Origin: Vibrio gallaecicus
Lineage (GTDB): Bacteria; Pseudomonadota; Gammaproteobacteria; Enterobacterales; Vibrionaceae
NCBI RefSeq assembly: GCF_024347495.1
Contig: NZ_AP025491.1
Span: forward strand, 1,769,874 to 1,833,873
DNA length: 64,000 nt
Direction of reading: 5' to 3'
Below the pieces are notes generated by a model. The model saw only the letters and a list, made by a program, of their open reading frames with translations. It was not told where the DNA came from and made no database searches. Positions 35,811-43,875 of this stretch are shown here, in pieces. The translations under genes were made by a program, and so were the position numbers. Position 1 is the first letter of the stretch; the number at the start of each line of letters is the position of its first letter.

Positions 35811-36233
35811 AAGAACTCCTTGTTTATATTAATATCAAAATATGCGCTATACATTTCTAACCATACAGTCGCTTCATTAATGATTGTAGCGATAAAAATT
35901 TTAAGCACCTAATTTACAAGTAGGAAAATGATAAATCTGTTCCTTTTTATCCAAGATGGTGGTGGATGTCTCATATTTGAGAGTTAATACGCGTACTTAC
36001 TCTCTTTGCTTCTTATTAAGTCTTAACATTTTTATGGCGAGGTTTTTGGATAGGCTTGCAGGGTTTTATTCTTTTCAGATGACTTGGCTAAGTATTAACA
36101 CAAGGCTGTAAACGAAAGGTTGGAGAAAGATACCTGATAAATTTTATGTGATCTCTATCCATTAGAAGTACTTTCGCGGTATCATGTCACGTTAAAATAA
36201 TTTTGTATCAAATCACCAAGACTGGAGAGTCCT
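35811..36233. other. Lpp-like gene / helicase divergent intergenic region
   Basis: 423 bases holding both promoters. No ORF, riboswitch or clear operator is seen. DEAD-box helicase genes often have long cold-regulated leaders, and the 200 bases before 36234 could be one, but no feature confirms it. Confidence 0.4.
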
Positions 36234-37565
36234 TTGCACTTTAAAGATTTAGGCTTAGATAATCGCTTACTGAAGAACTTAAAACATTACGACTTCAAGA
36301 AAGCGACAGAGATCCAACAACAAGCGATCCCTGTGGCTATTGCTGGTAAGGATCTATTGGCTTCATCAAAAACAGGATCAGGTAAAACGTTAGCATTCGT
36401 ATTACCTATGATACATAAAGCATTAAAATCGAAAGCTTTTTCTGCTCGTGATCCTCGTGGTGTGATTTTGGCTCCAACTCGTGAACTGGCTAAACAAGTT
36501 TACGGTGAACTTCGTAGCATGCTGGGTGGTTTGTCTTATGAAGCTGCTCTTATTCTTGGTGGTGAGAACTTTAACGATCAAGTTAAAGCATTACGTAAAT
36601 ATCCACGTTTTATTGTCGCTACGCCTGGGCGTTTAGCGGATCACCTTGAGCACCGCTCTTTATTCCTCGATGGTGTCGATACACTGATTCTGGATGAAGC
36701 AGACCGTATGCTAGACCTAGGTTTTGCACCTGAGCTGCGTCGTATCTCAAATGCAGCTAAGCACCGTCGTCGCCAAACGCTAATGTTCTCTGCAACGTTA
36801 GATCACGCTGAAGTGAATGGTATTGCTGGCGAAATGTTAGATACGCCAAAGCGTATTTCAATTGGTGTTTCTAATGAAGAACACCGAGACATTACGCAAA
36901 AATTCTATCTATGTGATCACCTAGATCATAAAGAAGCAATCTTAGACCGCATTATTGAAGAAGCTGAATACCGTCAGGTAATGATTTTTACAGCTACTCG
37001 TGTGGATACTGATCGTCTAACTGAAAAGCTAAACGAGAAGAAGCTTAAAGCTGTCGCTCTGAGTGGTAATTTAAACCAAACTCAACGTAACGCGATCATG
37101 AGCCAGTTTGAACGAGCAGTATTTAAGATTCTTGTTACGACTGATGTTGCTTCACGTGGTATCGATATTCCAAACGTAAGTCACGTAATCAACTTTGATA
37201 TGCCGAAGCATACTGAAGAATATGTGCACCGTGTAGGTCGTACAGGTCGTGCTGGTAACAAAGGTGATGCGATTTCACTTGTTGGACCAAAAGACTGGGA
37301 TAGCTTTAAACGTGTAGAAATGTACCTACAGCAAGATCTTAGCTTCTCAGTTCTTGAAGGCTTGAAAGGTAAATTTAAAGGTATTAAGCCTCGCAAACCT
37401 GCATTCCAGAAAGGCGGTCCTGTGAAGGGTAAAGCTAAGGTTCAAGCGAAGAAAACACCTAAGAAACCGGTTAAACGCGATAAGAGCTTCCACAATAATG
37501 TGGCTGTGGGTGATACGGTATTTATTCCTAAGAAGAAAGTCGCACCAAAAGTGGATGACGAGTAA
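36234..37565 (+). CDS. DEAD-box ATP-dependent RNA helicase
   Basis: A 443-residue helicase. Motifs in order are the Q-motif (TEIQQQAIP), I (SSKTGSGKT), Ia (PTRELAKQ), Ib (TPGRL), II (DEAD at about 150), III (SAT), IV, V (ATDVASRGIDIP-like TTDVASRGIDIP) and VI (HRVGRTGRAG). The C-terminal 70 residues are strongly basic (KGKAKVQAKKTPKKP), typical of RNA-binding tails. It resembles the SrmB/RhlE group that acts in ribosome assembly or RNA decay, but I cannot assign one. It starts with TTG, six bases after GGAG (36224-36227). Confidence 0.94.
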   Translation: MHFKDLGLDNRLLKNLKHYDFKKATEIQQQAIPVAIAGKDLLASSKTGSGKTLAFVLPMIHKALKSKAFSARDPRGVILAPTRELAKQVYGELRSMLGGLSYEAALILGGENFNDQVKALRKYPRFIVATPGRLADHLEHRSLFLDGVDTLILDEADRMLDLGFAPELRRISNAAKHRRRQTLMFSATLDHAEVNGIAGEMLDTPKRISIGVSNEEHRDITQKFYLCDHLDHKEAILDRIIEEAEYRQVMIFTATRVDTDRLTEKLNEKKLKAVALSGNLNQTQRNAIMSQFERAVFKILVTTDVASRGIDIPNVSHVINFDMPKHTEEYVHRVGRTGRAGNKGDAISLVGPKDWDSFKRVEMYLQQDLSFSVLEGLKGKFKGIKPRKPAFQKGGPVKGKAKVQAKKTPKKPVKRDKSFHNNVAVGDTVFIPKKKVAPKVDDE

Positions 37566-37657
37566 ATTTAGTGATTGGTTAGGCTGGTTCCTTAGTTAAC
37601 AGTTTAAATCTATAGGAAGACGCTTACAGTTTTTATGTGGCGAATTCTACTCATTTG

Positions 37658-37684
37658 AACGGTCCTATCTTGGGCCGTTTTTTA
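37658..37684 (+). terminator. terminator of the helicase gene
   Basis: AACGGTCC, a six-base loop, GGGCCGTT and a run of seven T (one G-T pair in the stem). Confidence 0.85.
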
Positions 37685-38103
37685 TTCCTGTAATATCTTA
37701 TCTTTCAATATTCCATGCTTACTTTCCCCATCTTCCCATCGCTTATTCATCGCCACTTCTAAAGTACAGGTAGATAGGTCGCAGGTATATTGGAGTACAC
37801 TCGTTATCATAAAACAGTTATTTACAGGCTTAATTACCTTATAAATGTTGATTAATTATCGTTAATCATCTGTAAATGAAATCTAAATCAGAAGCACTGC
37901 ATAATGCCCGTGAATATAAGGTGTTATTGTTTTTTTGTGATGAAAATTCAATTAAACCATACAATAAAGCTCCGTTATTTTATTTAGACACGGTTTACCC
38001 CCTAAACCGTAACTGGCTCGCATTAGTCACGCGAGCCTCTCTTTTTTCCTCTATCGAAACCTCACCTTACGATAAAATTATCCTTTAAATACGGGGGCGT
38101 ACA
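37685..38103 (+). other. region ahead of the two-component genes with two hairpins
   Basis: About 420 bases. An ORF of 70 codons (37876-38088) crosses both hairpins, has no ribosome binding site and is probably spurious. First hairpin: ACGGTTTA, a CCCCC loop, TAAACCGT (37990-38010). Second: see the terminator at 38015. Together they look like the 3' end of a small RNA or an attenuated leader. Confidence 0.5.
38015..38049 (+). terminator. terminator-like hairpin just before the response regulator
   Basis: GGCTCGC, a nine-base loop, GCGAGCC, then TCTCTTTTTTCC. It ends 55 bases before the response regulator start, on the same strand, and five bases after another perfect hairpin. It would stop any transcript coming from upstream. 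Confidence 0.75.
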
Positions 38104-38778
38104 GTGAAAATACTGATCATCGAAGACGACACTACCACCAGAGAATTTGTCGCAAAGGGGCTGCAAGAGCATGGTTATGCAGTTGACCAAGCGGAAGATG
38201 GTAAAAAAGGTTTAATGATGGCTTTGAGCGCCGAATATCAATTGGTTGTCCTCGATAGAATGCTCCCTTACTTAGATGGCATGAAAGTGCTTTCAGCTAT
38301 TAAAGCTACGCAGGAAGATTTGCCGGTTCTTATATTGAGTGCGATGGATAGTGTGGAAGACAGAGTGGACGGGCTTCAAGCCGGTAGCGATGACTACTTA
38401 ATAAAACCATTCGCTTTGGCTGAATTGCTTGCCCGCGTCGATATTATTATCCATCGTCACAACAAGCAGTCAGCGACTACGCACGCTTTGAGTTATGACT
38501 GCTTAGAGGTTGATCTACGTGCTCACCGTGTCGTATGTAATAAACAAGAACTTATCTTGCAGCCGAAAGAGTTTCAGCTCATTCAGTACTTTGTAGAACA
38601 CAGTGAGCAGGTAGTATCGAGAATGCGCTTGTTTGAAGCGATATGGAGTTACCACTTTGACCCTAAAACCAACGTGATTGACGTTCATGTCGCCAACTTA
38701 AGAAGAAAGTTAGAAGAGGCTGGGTGTTCTGGGCTGCTGCATACAGTGAGAGGGGCTGGCTATGTCCTTCGTCGATGA
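38104..38778 (+). CDS. OmpR-family response regulator
   Basis: A 224-residue two-component regulator. The receiver domain (1-115) has the acidic pair EDD at 7-9, the phosphoacceptor Asp51 (VVLDRMLP), Ser/Thr in LSAMD and Lys in LIKPF. A winged-helix DNA-binding domain (about 125-222) follows, with PKEFQLIQYF and HVANLRRKLEE and ending VRGAGYVLRR. It begins with GTG. The kinase gene starts 17 bases before its end. The cognate signal is unknown. Confidence 0.94.
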   Translation: MKILIIEDDTTTREFVAKGLQEHGYAVDQAEDGKKGLMMALSAEYQLVVLDRMLPYLDGMKVLSAIKATQEDLPVLILSAMDSVEDRVDGLQAGSDDYLIKPFALAELLARVDIIIHRHNKQSATTHALSYDCLEVDLRAHRVVCNKQELILQPKEFQLIQYFVEHSEQVVSRMRLFEAIWSYHFDPKTNVIDVHVANLRRKLEEAGCSGLLHTVRGAGYVLRR

Positions 38779-40111
38779 TTATGCACTGACCCGTTCATCG
38801 GTCTTCAAGACGTTAGTGGGTGTCTTTGTGTTAATCACGGTCGTGAATATCATTGTAATACGGCAAGTTTATAAAGATTCAGATGCATTTCACCGTGAGC
38901 AATTGGTGAAACAACTCCAAGATGAGTCAGCAGAATTTAGCTTTGTGGCGAAGCAGAGCAAAGAAGATGTTGAAAGGCTACTCGCCACAAAAAGAGCATC
39001 AGAAACCAGTTTTTACTATCGCTTAACTGAACGTTCAGAGCCTGTGTCAAATACCCCTACTTATCCCATTCGAACGTTACCTTCTAGCGTTGCAAATATT
39101 TTAGTCGGTGATACGCACCAGCTCGTGATAGGCATAGATCACCACGCGGTTGAAGCCTATCAAAAGTCTCTTATTCCGATTGTCTTTTCGGGAATTATCC
39201 TTCCTGTGGCGGTGATGCTTATAGCTGCTTTGTTCTTTACCATATTGATTTTAAAACGTTTAGAGCGAGTGAACCGTGCTATGAATCGTGTCTTATGCGG
39301 AGAGCGAGATGTGAAAATAGCGGTTTCGAAACAAGATGATGAGTTCGATATATTGGCGATTCACCTCAACTTTATGATTGAACAAATGGCAAAGAATGAA
39401 GCGTCACTTAAGTCACTGACGGTGGGCATGGCTCACGATATGCGAACGCCGATGGCTCGTTTAAAACTACGCCTAGAAGAGATACTGTCTGATGAGAAGC
39501 TGACTGTTAAACAAAGTGATCAGCTCTCAGCTTGCCATGATGAGCTTGAACTTATTTTGTCGCTGTTCAATAGCATGTTAGAAATCGCAAAGTTGAACAG
39601 TGGACAGACAAAGTTGGCGACTGAAGCGGTTGATATAGGCCGAGTTGCCCATGACGCCATTGAGTTTATTAGCCCTATTGCAGAAATGAAGCAGCAACGT
39701 TTAATTTGCCGTCAAGATCAGCTTTGTGAGGTTCAGGGAGATAAAAGCTTACTATTTCGCGCGGTGTTTAATTTGATTGAGAATGCAGTGAAATACACTC
39801 CTGATCATGGAGATATTGAGGTGATAATTGATCATTTTGGCGTTGTGGTCGCAGACAATGGCATAGGGATCTCTGAGAGCGACAAAATGAGTGTGTGTCG
39901 ACCAATGTTTCGTGCGGATAAAAGCCGTACAGAACAAGGGAATGGGTTGGGCTTGTCTTTAGTCGATGCGGTGGTTAAACGACATAATGCTTACTTGATT
40001 CTACGCGATAATAACTCAGGCGCTAATCAACTAAGCGGTAGTCGTTTATATGATGATAGCTTGTGTGAGGGTAACTGCGGTTTGAGAGCAAGGATCTACT
40101 TTGAACGTTAG
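38762..40111 (+). CDS. sensor histidine kinase
   Basis: A 449-residue inner-membrane kinase: first membrane helix (about 15-37), a periplasmic domain of about 100 residues, second helix (about 138-162), HAMP (163-215), HisKA with His225 in GMAHDMRTPMARLK, and HATPase with N box NLIENAVKYTP, G1 DNGIGIS and G2 GNGLGLSL. All catalytic pieces are intact. The H-box has HDMRTP in place of the common HELRTP. It overlaps the regulator gene by 17 bases. The sensor domain gives no clue to its ligand. Confidence 0.94.
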   Translation: MSFVDDYALTRSSVFKTLVGVFVLITVVNIIVIRQVYKDSDAFHREQLVKQLQDESAEFSFVAKQSKEDVERLLATKRASETSFYYRLTERSEPVSNTPTYPIRTLPSSVANILVGDTHQLVIGIDHHAVEAYQKSLIPIVFSGIILPVAVMLIAALFFTILILKRLERVNRAMNRVLCGERDVKIAVSKQDDEFDILAIHLNFMIEQMAKNEASLKSLTVGMAHDMRTPMARLKLRLEEILSDEKLTVKQSDQLSACHDELELILSLFNSMLEIAKLNSGQTKLATEAVDIGRVAHDAIEFISPIAEMKQQRLICRQDQLCEVQGDKSLLFRAVFNLIENAVKYTPDHGDIEVIIDHFGVVVADNGIGISESDKMSVCRPMFRADKSRTEQGNGLGLSLVDAVVKRHNAYLILRDNNSGANQLSGSRLYDDSLCEGNCGLRARIYFER

Positions 40112-40154
40112 CGGGTTAATCCCATATATCGCTTATGGCTCGTAGCCCATGCTC

Positions 40155-40187
40155 AAAAGGCTCAGCAAATAAATTCTGCTGAGCCTT
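40155..40187. terminator. convergent terminator between kinase and PTS genes
   Basis: AAGGCTCAGCA and TGCTGAGCCTT form eleven pairs over a nine-base loop, with TTTT on the minus strand side. Confidence 0.82.
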
Positions 40188-40204
40188 AATATTGAAATAG
40201 CATT

Positions 40205-40243
40205 TCGCTAGGTCGCTAGGTCGCTAGGTCGCTAGGTCGCTAG
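40205..40243. repeat. (GTCGCTAG) tandem octamer over the PTS stop codon
   Basis: Four full copies of GTCGCTAG (40212-40243) plus a seven-base copy (40205-40211). On the mRNA strand the unit is CTAGCGAC, and the first unit supplies the TAG stop of the PTS gene, so changes in copy number leave the protein intact. It lies between stop and terminator, as does the CTAGAAAC array after rsgA. Confidence 0.95.
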
Positions 40244-41718
40244 TTTGGTAATGCAATCGCTGTTAAATCTTGGCTTTCAGGGATCTGTTTCATTGCATGG
40301 GCAATTTCTTCAGCTTCAGTACCAACAATGACTTGCAAGTTATTGGCTCCCATTTTAACAACGCCCATTGCTCCAATTGCTTTTAGTGTCGTCTCATTGG
40401 CTAGAGTTGCATCTTTTAGCGTAAGGCGTAAGCGCGTAATGCATGAGTCGATACTGGTTAGATTTGCATGCCCACCCAAAGCTTTAAGATATTGCGCGGC
40501 CTTTTCGTTGGTGTTAACAGCATTAACCTGAACCTTTTCTTCAACTTCACGACCTGGCGTTTTAAGGTCGAACTTCACAATCGCAAAGCGGAATACAGAG
40601 TAGTAGATTGCAGAGAAACACAAACCTTGCACAATCAGCATGTACGGTTTCATTGCCAGTGGCAGGTTGTATGACAGCACAAAGTCAATGAGACCACCAC
40701 TAAAGGTAAAGCCAGCAATCCATTGCATGCTTGCAGCAATGTATAGCGAGATCGCGGCTAAGAATGCATGAATCAAGTACAAAACAGGTGCCACGAACAT
40801 GAAAGCAAACTCAATCGGCTCTGTTACACCAGTTAAAATCGCAGTCAGTGCAGAGGCACCAAGAATGCCACCGATCTTCTTCTTGTTTTCAGGAAGTGCG
40901 CAGTGGTACATCGCTAAACACGCAGCAGGAAGCCCGTACCCCATTACAGGGAAGAAACCACCTTGGTAGATCCCGGTAACGCCTAACTCACCAGTGCTAG
41001 ACCAAAATTTTGAGATATCGTTTATACCAACAAGGTCGAATAGGAATACTTGGTTAAGTGCATGGTGAAGGCCAACTGGAATCAATAAGCGGTTAAAGAA
41101 GCCATAGATACCAGCGCCGACCGCACCCATGTCTGAAATCGCGATGCCGAAATCAACCAACGCGCCGTACACGACAGGCCAAACATAAACCATGATCAAA
41201 CTGATAGTGATAGCTGCTAGAGAAGTCACAATAGGCACAAAACGTTTGCCACCAAAGAAGCCGAGCACAGCAGGGAGCTTAATGGTGTGGAACCTGTTGT
41301 AAAGAGAAGCGGCCACCAAGCCCATCACAATCCCAGTAAAGGCACTGACAGATGCTTTGGAAGCGATCACTTCCGAGCTGCTCATTTGATCAACGGGGAC
41401 GCCCGTTATCTGCGAGATCACCGCAATGTCGCCGACGATCATCTCAACGATCAATAAACCAAGCAAACCAGAAAGGGCTGCTGCACCGTTGCTGTCTTTG
41501 GCAAGCCCGTATGCAACCCCCACCGCAAATAACCAAGCTTGATTGTCCATGATGCCCTTGCCACCATAAACCAAAATAGTCGCAAGGGCGCTGTTGGCAC
41601 CCCAGCCAGTTGGGTCGATCGCGTAGCCTAAACCAAGCATTAATCCGCCAGCAGGCAGCACCGCAATTGGCACCATTAGCGCCTTACCAATTTTTTGTAA
41701 GTATCCTAGTATATTCAC
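40240..41718 (-). CDS. PTS sugar permease EIICB, N-acetylglucosamine (NagE) type
   Basis: A 492-residue PTS transporter. The IIC membrane domain (about 1-370) has the family motif IPVGLHHALNQVF and GVTEPIEFAF; the IIB domain (about 405-490) has its phosphocysteine in IDSCITRLRLTL. The IIC sequence is closest to NagE, so GlcNAc is the most likely sugar, with glucose as the alternative. There is no IIA domain, so phosphate must come from a separate IIA such as Crr. An ATG at 41778 is open, but GAGG stands seven bases before the GTG at 41718 and the protein then starts VNILGYLQKIGKALM like its family. Confidence 0.92.
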   Translation of the reverse strand: MNILGYLQKIGKALMVPIAVLPAGGLMLGLGYAIDPTGWGANSALATILVYGGKGIMDNQAWLFAVGVAYGLAKDSNGAAALSGLLGLLIVEMIVGDIAVISQITGVPVDQMSSSEVIASKASVSAFTGIVMGLVAASLYNRFHTIKLPAVLGFFGGKRFVPIVTSLAAITISLIMVYVWPVVYGALVDFGIAISDMGAVGAGIYGFFNRLLIPVGLHHALNQVFLFDLVGINDISKFWSSTGELGVTGIYQGGFFPVMGYGLPAACLAMYHCALPENKKKIGGILGASALTAILTGVTEPIEFAFMFVAPVLYLIHAFLAAISLYIAASMQWIAGFTFSGGLIDFVLSYNLPLAMKPYMLIVQGLCFSAIYYSVFRFAIVKFDLKTPGREVEEKVQVNAVNTNEKAAQYLKALGGHANLTSIDSCITRLRLTLKDATLANETTLKAIGAMGVVKMGANNLQVIVGTEAEEIAHAMKQIPESQDLTAIALPN

Positions 41719-41846
41719 CGTCAGTCCTCTTTGGATTTTAATTGTTATCAAAGAGCTTACTTGGGTGAGGATTAACAAAGGGTTGTGCTTAGATTAACAA
41801 TTATTAATGTTACTTTAGATTCACAGGGAGCCAGCATTTAATAATG

Positions 41847-41891
41847 GTGAAGTGAAGTGAAGTGAAGTGAAGTGAAGTGAAGTGAAGTGAA
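41847..41891. repeat. (GTGAA)9 tandem pentamer
   Basis: Nine perfect GTGAA units. They lie about 130 bases upstream of the PTS start and 31 bases beyond the lipase terminator. A copy-number change would alter spacing upstream of the PTS promoter. Confidence 0.95.
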
Positions 41892-41921
41892 GTAAGTCAG
41901 CGGCTATTCTTACTAATAGTC

Positions 41922-41958
41922 AAAGCTCCCCTTAAACATTTTTGCTAAGGGGAACTTT
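41922..41958 (-). terminator. terminator of the lipase/haemolysin gene
   Basis: TAAGGGGA and TCCCCTTA pair, extended by CTTT/AAAG across one mismatch, over an eleven-base loop. Confidence 0.75.
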
Positions 41959-42090
41959 TGTTGTCACACTAGCTTATTGGCGTTGATGATTTCGCTTACC
42001 CAGAGTCTCTTTCTTTGTTCCAAAAAGCCATTTTTCTAAACTAGGTAAATCAAGCTTGATCTCACATTACCGTGCTAACAAGCTAACAAG

Positions 42091-43353
42091 TTATTCGAAG
42101 TGAAAAGTTGAAAACGAACTTTTTAAAATGTTGTCCGCAATGTACTTATGAGTTGCCGTTGTAGGATGAGTAACCCCCCAGAAAACATAGCTATCTGAGC
42201 CATAAGCGGCACAGTCATTCGTCAAGCTATGGCTTTGTAAGTAATCCACTGAAGAGCTGCGTTGTATATTTAAACAAGCATCGCTCGAATTTCTAAACCC
42301 ATGTGATTCTGGGTTTTTTGTCATACTGGTAAAGAGCGCATTAGCGTCAAAAAGAACGATGTTCTCACCTTTAGATTGGTAGTACGCCGCCTGTTCTTTA
42401 ATGAATAAATTAAACTCATTAATCTTCGCTCTTACTTTCACAATTTCTTCTTGGGTTGAGTACTTAAACTGTGGTGCATTGGTCGCATCTGGTAGCGTAA
42501 ATAGAAGAATGTTTTTTGCGCCAGAATCGGTTAAACGAATCAGGGCACTACTGAAATCAGCTTTGACGTCAGAGACTTCTCGGTTGTAATTCATGAAGTC
42601 ATTTAAGCCGAACTCAAGTGTAAAAAGCGAGTTCTCTGGGCGGTAGTTTTTCGCCATTTTCATGTAAGTGAGATAAGAAGTCACTTGGTCGTAGATCCCT
42701 GTTAAAGCAACGTATTGGTTCGTTCCTGCCGCTCCGCCGACAGCCCAGTTATACAAGGGAATATTCTTGTCTTTGGCTAAGTATTCAGTCCAAACTAAAC
42801 CATTTGAGAAGTGACCTAAGAACCATGAGTTTGGATTGGGAAATATCCATTGAGAACCGTTAAATAAGTTTCCAGTGTCAGATAAACTGTCCCCAAAAGC
42901 GACAATGCGGTTAATAGTATTGGCTTGAAAAACGTTATCGTTTGTCCAAATTGAATGGTTATAAGAGAAACGGTTATCTGCGGCAAAATACGTGATGTCG
43001 GCAGTATCGTGCTGTAAGTCGAGTGTTTCTTCACAGCGTTGCTTGATTTCACTTTGTGGTGTGTCACTGAAAAACATATTTTTGAATGAAACTGATGACC
43101 ACCAATAACCATCGACGGTGTAATAATCACCATTTTTATCTTCAGCCCACTCCCAATCGGTGCCCGGAGAGTCGTGTGTAGCATCGGTTCTATACCAGCA
43201 GCGTACGTAAGTATAAGTTTCAGAAGCTTGAGTATTCATCACTTGTGCAGCAGTAATACTTTCGGGTGTTACTGGAATTTCTTCAGTCGCAAACGCTCCA
43301 AAAGTCATTCCCAATGTCGCGGCTAACGTTGTCAGTTTCATCATATTAGTCAT
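42091..43353 (-). CDS. secreted GDSL phospholipase, thermolabile-haemolysin type
   Basis: A 420-residue exported lipase. The signal peptide ends near FGAFA (22). An N-terminal domain of about 120 residues carries paired cysteines (RCWYRTD, KQRCEETL). The SGNH/GDSL hydrolase domain follows: block I FGDSLSDTGN with Ser156, block III GLNDF, and block V WGVTHPT with the catalytic His. Length and organisation match the lecithin-dependent/thermolabile haemolysins (TLH/LDH) of vibrios, which cleave phospholipids. It is divergent from the S9 peptidase operon. It is probably secreted by the type II system. Confidence 0.93.
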   Translation of the reverse strand: MTNMMKLTTLAATLGMTFGAFATEEIPVTPESITAAQVMNTQASETYTYVRCWYRTDATHDSPGTDWEWAEDKNGDYYTVDGYWWSSVSFKNMFFSDTPQSEIKQRCEETLDLQHDTADITYFAADNRFSYNHSIWTNDNVFQANTINRIVAFGDSLSDTGNLFNGSQWIFPNPNSWFLGHFSNGLVWTEYLAKDKNIPLYNWAVGGAAGTNQYVALTGIYDQVTSYLTYMKMAKNYRPENSLFTLEFGLNDFMNYNREVSDVKADFSSALIRLTDSGAKNILLFTLPDATNAPQFKYSTQEEIVKVRAKINEFNLFIKEQAAYYQSKGENIVLFDANALFTSMTKNPESHGFRNSSDACLNIQRSSSVDYLQSHSLTNDCAAYGSDSYVFWGVTHPTTATHKYIADNILKSSFSTFHFE

Positions 43354-43383
43354 TCTTCTTGTTTTGGATATAGGTCGTAGTGG

Positions 43384-43427
43384 TTGGTATAGATCGTTGC
43401 TGTTGTCGGTATTGGTATAGCTCGTTG
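43384..43427 (-). repeat. 16-base direct repeat upstream of the lipase gene
   Basis: TTGGTATAGATCGTTG (43384-43399) and TTGGTATAGCTCGTTG (43412-43427) differ at one base and are 28 bases apart, close to three helical turns less a few bases. They lie 30-75 bases before the lipase start and may be an operator. Confidence 0.7.
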
Positions 43428-43823
43428 GTCGTTATAAACAATTAACTCAAACTGGTATGACCTATATCTTTCATCAATAAATTCTGTCAACACATTCAAA
43501 TTTATCAATGTGTTTACTGGTACTAACGTCTTAGTTTCAACGAAAATATGATCGAAAAATGACCGTGTCTTTAGAGTTTTTATTCAAAGTTTGTAGAGGC
43601 GTTTGATGTAACAGTGAATGCTTAAAACAGCAGCGTAAAGTTGTGGGAATAGAGAGTCTATTTTTTATGAAGTTAATTAAGTTATTGATATTTAATGGTT
43701 GTTTTGTGTTTTTATGTAATGATTGAGAAATGAACAGTAAGAGTTATAGGTGGTTATCCAAGATAAAAAACTGTTATATCGATCATAAATGAGATAAAAA
43801 CCGCGACGCAAATCACCTGCTGA
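43428..43823. other. lipase - S9 peptidase divergent intergenic region
   Basis: About 400 very A+T-rich bases with no ORF that has a ribosome binding site. The promoter of the five-gene operon should be at the right end, near the Fur-like site. Confidence 0.4.
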
Positions 43824-43847
43824 TGAAAATGATAATTGATCTCATTA
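43824..43847 (+). promoter_or_regulatory. Fur-box-like site before the peptidase-receptor operon
   Basis: AAAATGATAATTGATCTCAT resembles the Fur consensus GATAATGATAATCATTATC: the centre AATGATAATTGAT fits well, the right half less so. It stands about 30-80 bases before the two candidate start codons, where a repressor could block RNA polymerase. Confidence 0.55.
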
Positions 43848-43875
43848 CTATTTAAGTGCAGTATACGCTCGATTT

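Larger units (their letters stand above)
41719..42090. other. region between the PTS and lipase genes
   Basis: 372 bases with no gene. It contains the PTS promoter (minus strand), a (GTGAA)9 repeat and the lipase terminator, listed separately. Confidence 0.5.

Noticed and set aside
37876..38088. 70-codon ORF before the response regulator
   Set aside because: No ribosome binding site, no recognisable family, and it runs through two perfect hairpins that explain the sequence better.
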